Source: Lachnospiraceae bacterium
GTDB taxonomy: Bacteria > Bacillota > Clostridia > Lachnospirales > Lachnospiraceae
Direction of reading: 5' to 3'
Assembly: GCA_022790905.1 (NCBI GenBank)
Contig: JAAVYC010000040.1
Span: 1-6,406 of the forward strand
DNA length: 6,406 bases
Each line of letters opens with the position of its first letter. Position 1 is the stretch's first letter. The notes beneath the pieces are model-generated. The model was not told the DNA's origin. It did no database searches and worked only from the letters and a program-made list of their open reading frames with translations. Made by a program: the position numbers and the translations under genes. This document shows positions 5,857 through 6,406 of this stretch, piece after piece.

Positions 5857-6406
5857 CGGCACTCCCTGTTTTGCGACATTTGAAAGCTCCAAAAAAATTT
5901 TGTTCAAAATAATTATGAAGCTTATCACAATACTCTCTGTCTTCCTGGATGGGTTCTCCCCTCTCCAATATGACCGTTCTGAGTTCCCACATCTCTTCTA
6001 AGAAATCGGCAAGTGATTCCGGAAGGGCCCTGTCGAATTCCTCCCTTATCTTTTTTGCCACTGCCGGACTCTTTCCGCCCGTACTGATGCCGACAACGAG
6101 ATCTGCCCGCCGCACCAGCGCTGGAAAATAGAAATCGCATTCCCCCGGAAGATCCGCTACATTGACAAGAATCCCTCTCTCCCTGCATAACCCCGCAACC
6201 CTGCGGTTACAATCCCCATCGGAAGAAGCCGCAAAAACTAGTCTCATCCCATCCAGATCAGATTTTTCAAATTCTCTCTCCCTAAGCACAAGCCCCGACA
6301 TTTCTTTTAATTCTGGATGCAGTTTCGGTGCAACCACCGTGATATTTGCCCCATACTCCAATAATGTCTTTACTTTTCGCAATGCCACGTTCCCGCCTCC
6401 GATTAC
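5843..6406 (-). CDS. Precorrin-2 dehydrogenase (Met8/SirC/CysG N-terminal type), 5' end outside window
   Basis: The visible 187 residues begin inside the Rossmann glycine loop (VIGGGNVALRKV, a GxGxxA fingerprint) at the window edge. About 10-20 N-terminal residues must lie beyond 6406, so the GTG at 6386-6388 is not the start. Other family features are NITVVAPKL, the VFAASSD segment and NVADLPGECDFYFPA, whose Asp after NVA aligns by eye with the catalytic Asp of Met8/CysG. They continue with ADLVVGISTGGKSPAVAKKIREE, close to the CysG phosphoserine loop, and a helical C-terminal region. The enzyme uses NAD to oxidise precorrin-2 to sirohydrochlorin. Some relatives also insert iron, which cannot be decided here. 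It is the first visible gene of the operon, directly upstream of hemC and overlapping it by 14 bp. It makes the product that follows the CobA step encoded two genes later. Confidence 0.93.
   Translation of the reverse strand, partial: VIGGGNVALRKVKTLLEYGANITVVAPKLHPELKEMSGLVLREREFEKSDLDGMRLVFAASSDGDCNRRVAGLCRERGILVNVADLPGECDFYFPALVRRADLVVGISTGGKSPAVAKKIREEFDRALPESLADFLEEMWELRTVILERGEPIQEDREYCDKLHNYFEQNFFGAFKCRKTGSADEND

Noticed and set aside
5857..5928. N-terminal extension of HemC by 24 residues
   Set aside because: The family starts at the IRIGTR strand, and the ATG at 5854-5856 has its own AGGGAG; the extension lies within the upstream gene.
6386..6388. GTG as the start of the precorrin-2 dehydrogenase
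   Set aside because: The frame stays open to the window edge, and the residues upstream complete the Rossmann glycine loop, so the gene is cut by the window edge.

Overview
The window looks like a piece of chromosome from a Gram-positive anaerobe of the class Clostridia, possibly a Lachnospiraceae-type organism. The taxonomic call is inference. It rests on strong AGGAGG-type ribosome binding sites, the CobA-HemD fusion, the compact tetrapyrrole operon, and a LytTR/DUF3021 pair. Every gene I can support is on the minus strand, so the biological order runs from the right edge to the left.

Right and centre (6406 down to 1202): five genes of the early tetrapyrrole (siroheme/cobalamin precursor) pathway form one tight operon. 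In order of transcription they are a precorrin-2 dehydrogenase (5' end beyond the window), hemC, a cobA-hemD fusion, hemB and hemL. Every junction overlaps, by 14, 4, 17 and 4 bp. Together HemL makes 5-aminolevulinate, HemB makes porphobilinogen, HemC makes hydroxymethylbilane, and the HemD half closes it to uroporphyrinogen III. The CobA half methylates that to precorrin-2, and the dehydrogenase oxidises it to sirohydrochlorin. No protoheme-branch gene (hemE, hemN and so on) is present. The set therefore points to siroheme and/or anaerobic B12 synthesis. Glutamyl-tRNA reductase (hemA), the expected first enzyme, is not in the window and may lie upstream.

Left-centre (1201 down to 160): a 145-bp intergenic region holds a well-formed promoter (TTGCCA, 17 bp, TAATAT). 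Just upstream of it are two imperfect 17-bp direct repeats exactly 21 bp apart, the geometry expected of a LytTR-family operator. The promoter drives a two-gene unit: a stand-alone LytTR DNA-binding regulator without a receiver domain, and a four-helix DUF3021 membrane protein. The simplest reading is an autoregulated regulator/membrane-partner switch. The unit ends at a long hairpin followed by a T-rich run (about 91-142).

Left edge (1-90): no gene is supported. A compact 7-bp stem with a CTTG loop at 13-30 may be a copy of a dispersed hairpin repeat. I saw no tRNA, rRNA, CRISPR array, transposase or riboswitch. Most of the window is ordinary core metabolism. The LytTR/DUF3021 unit and its operator are the part most worth a second look.
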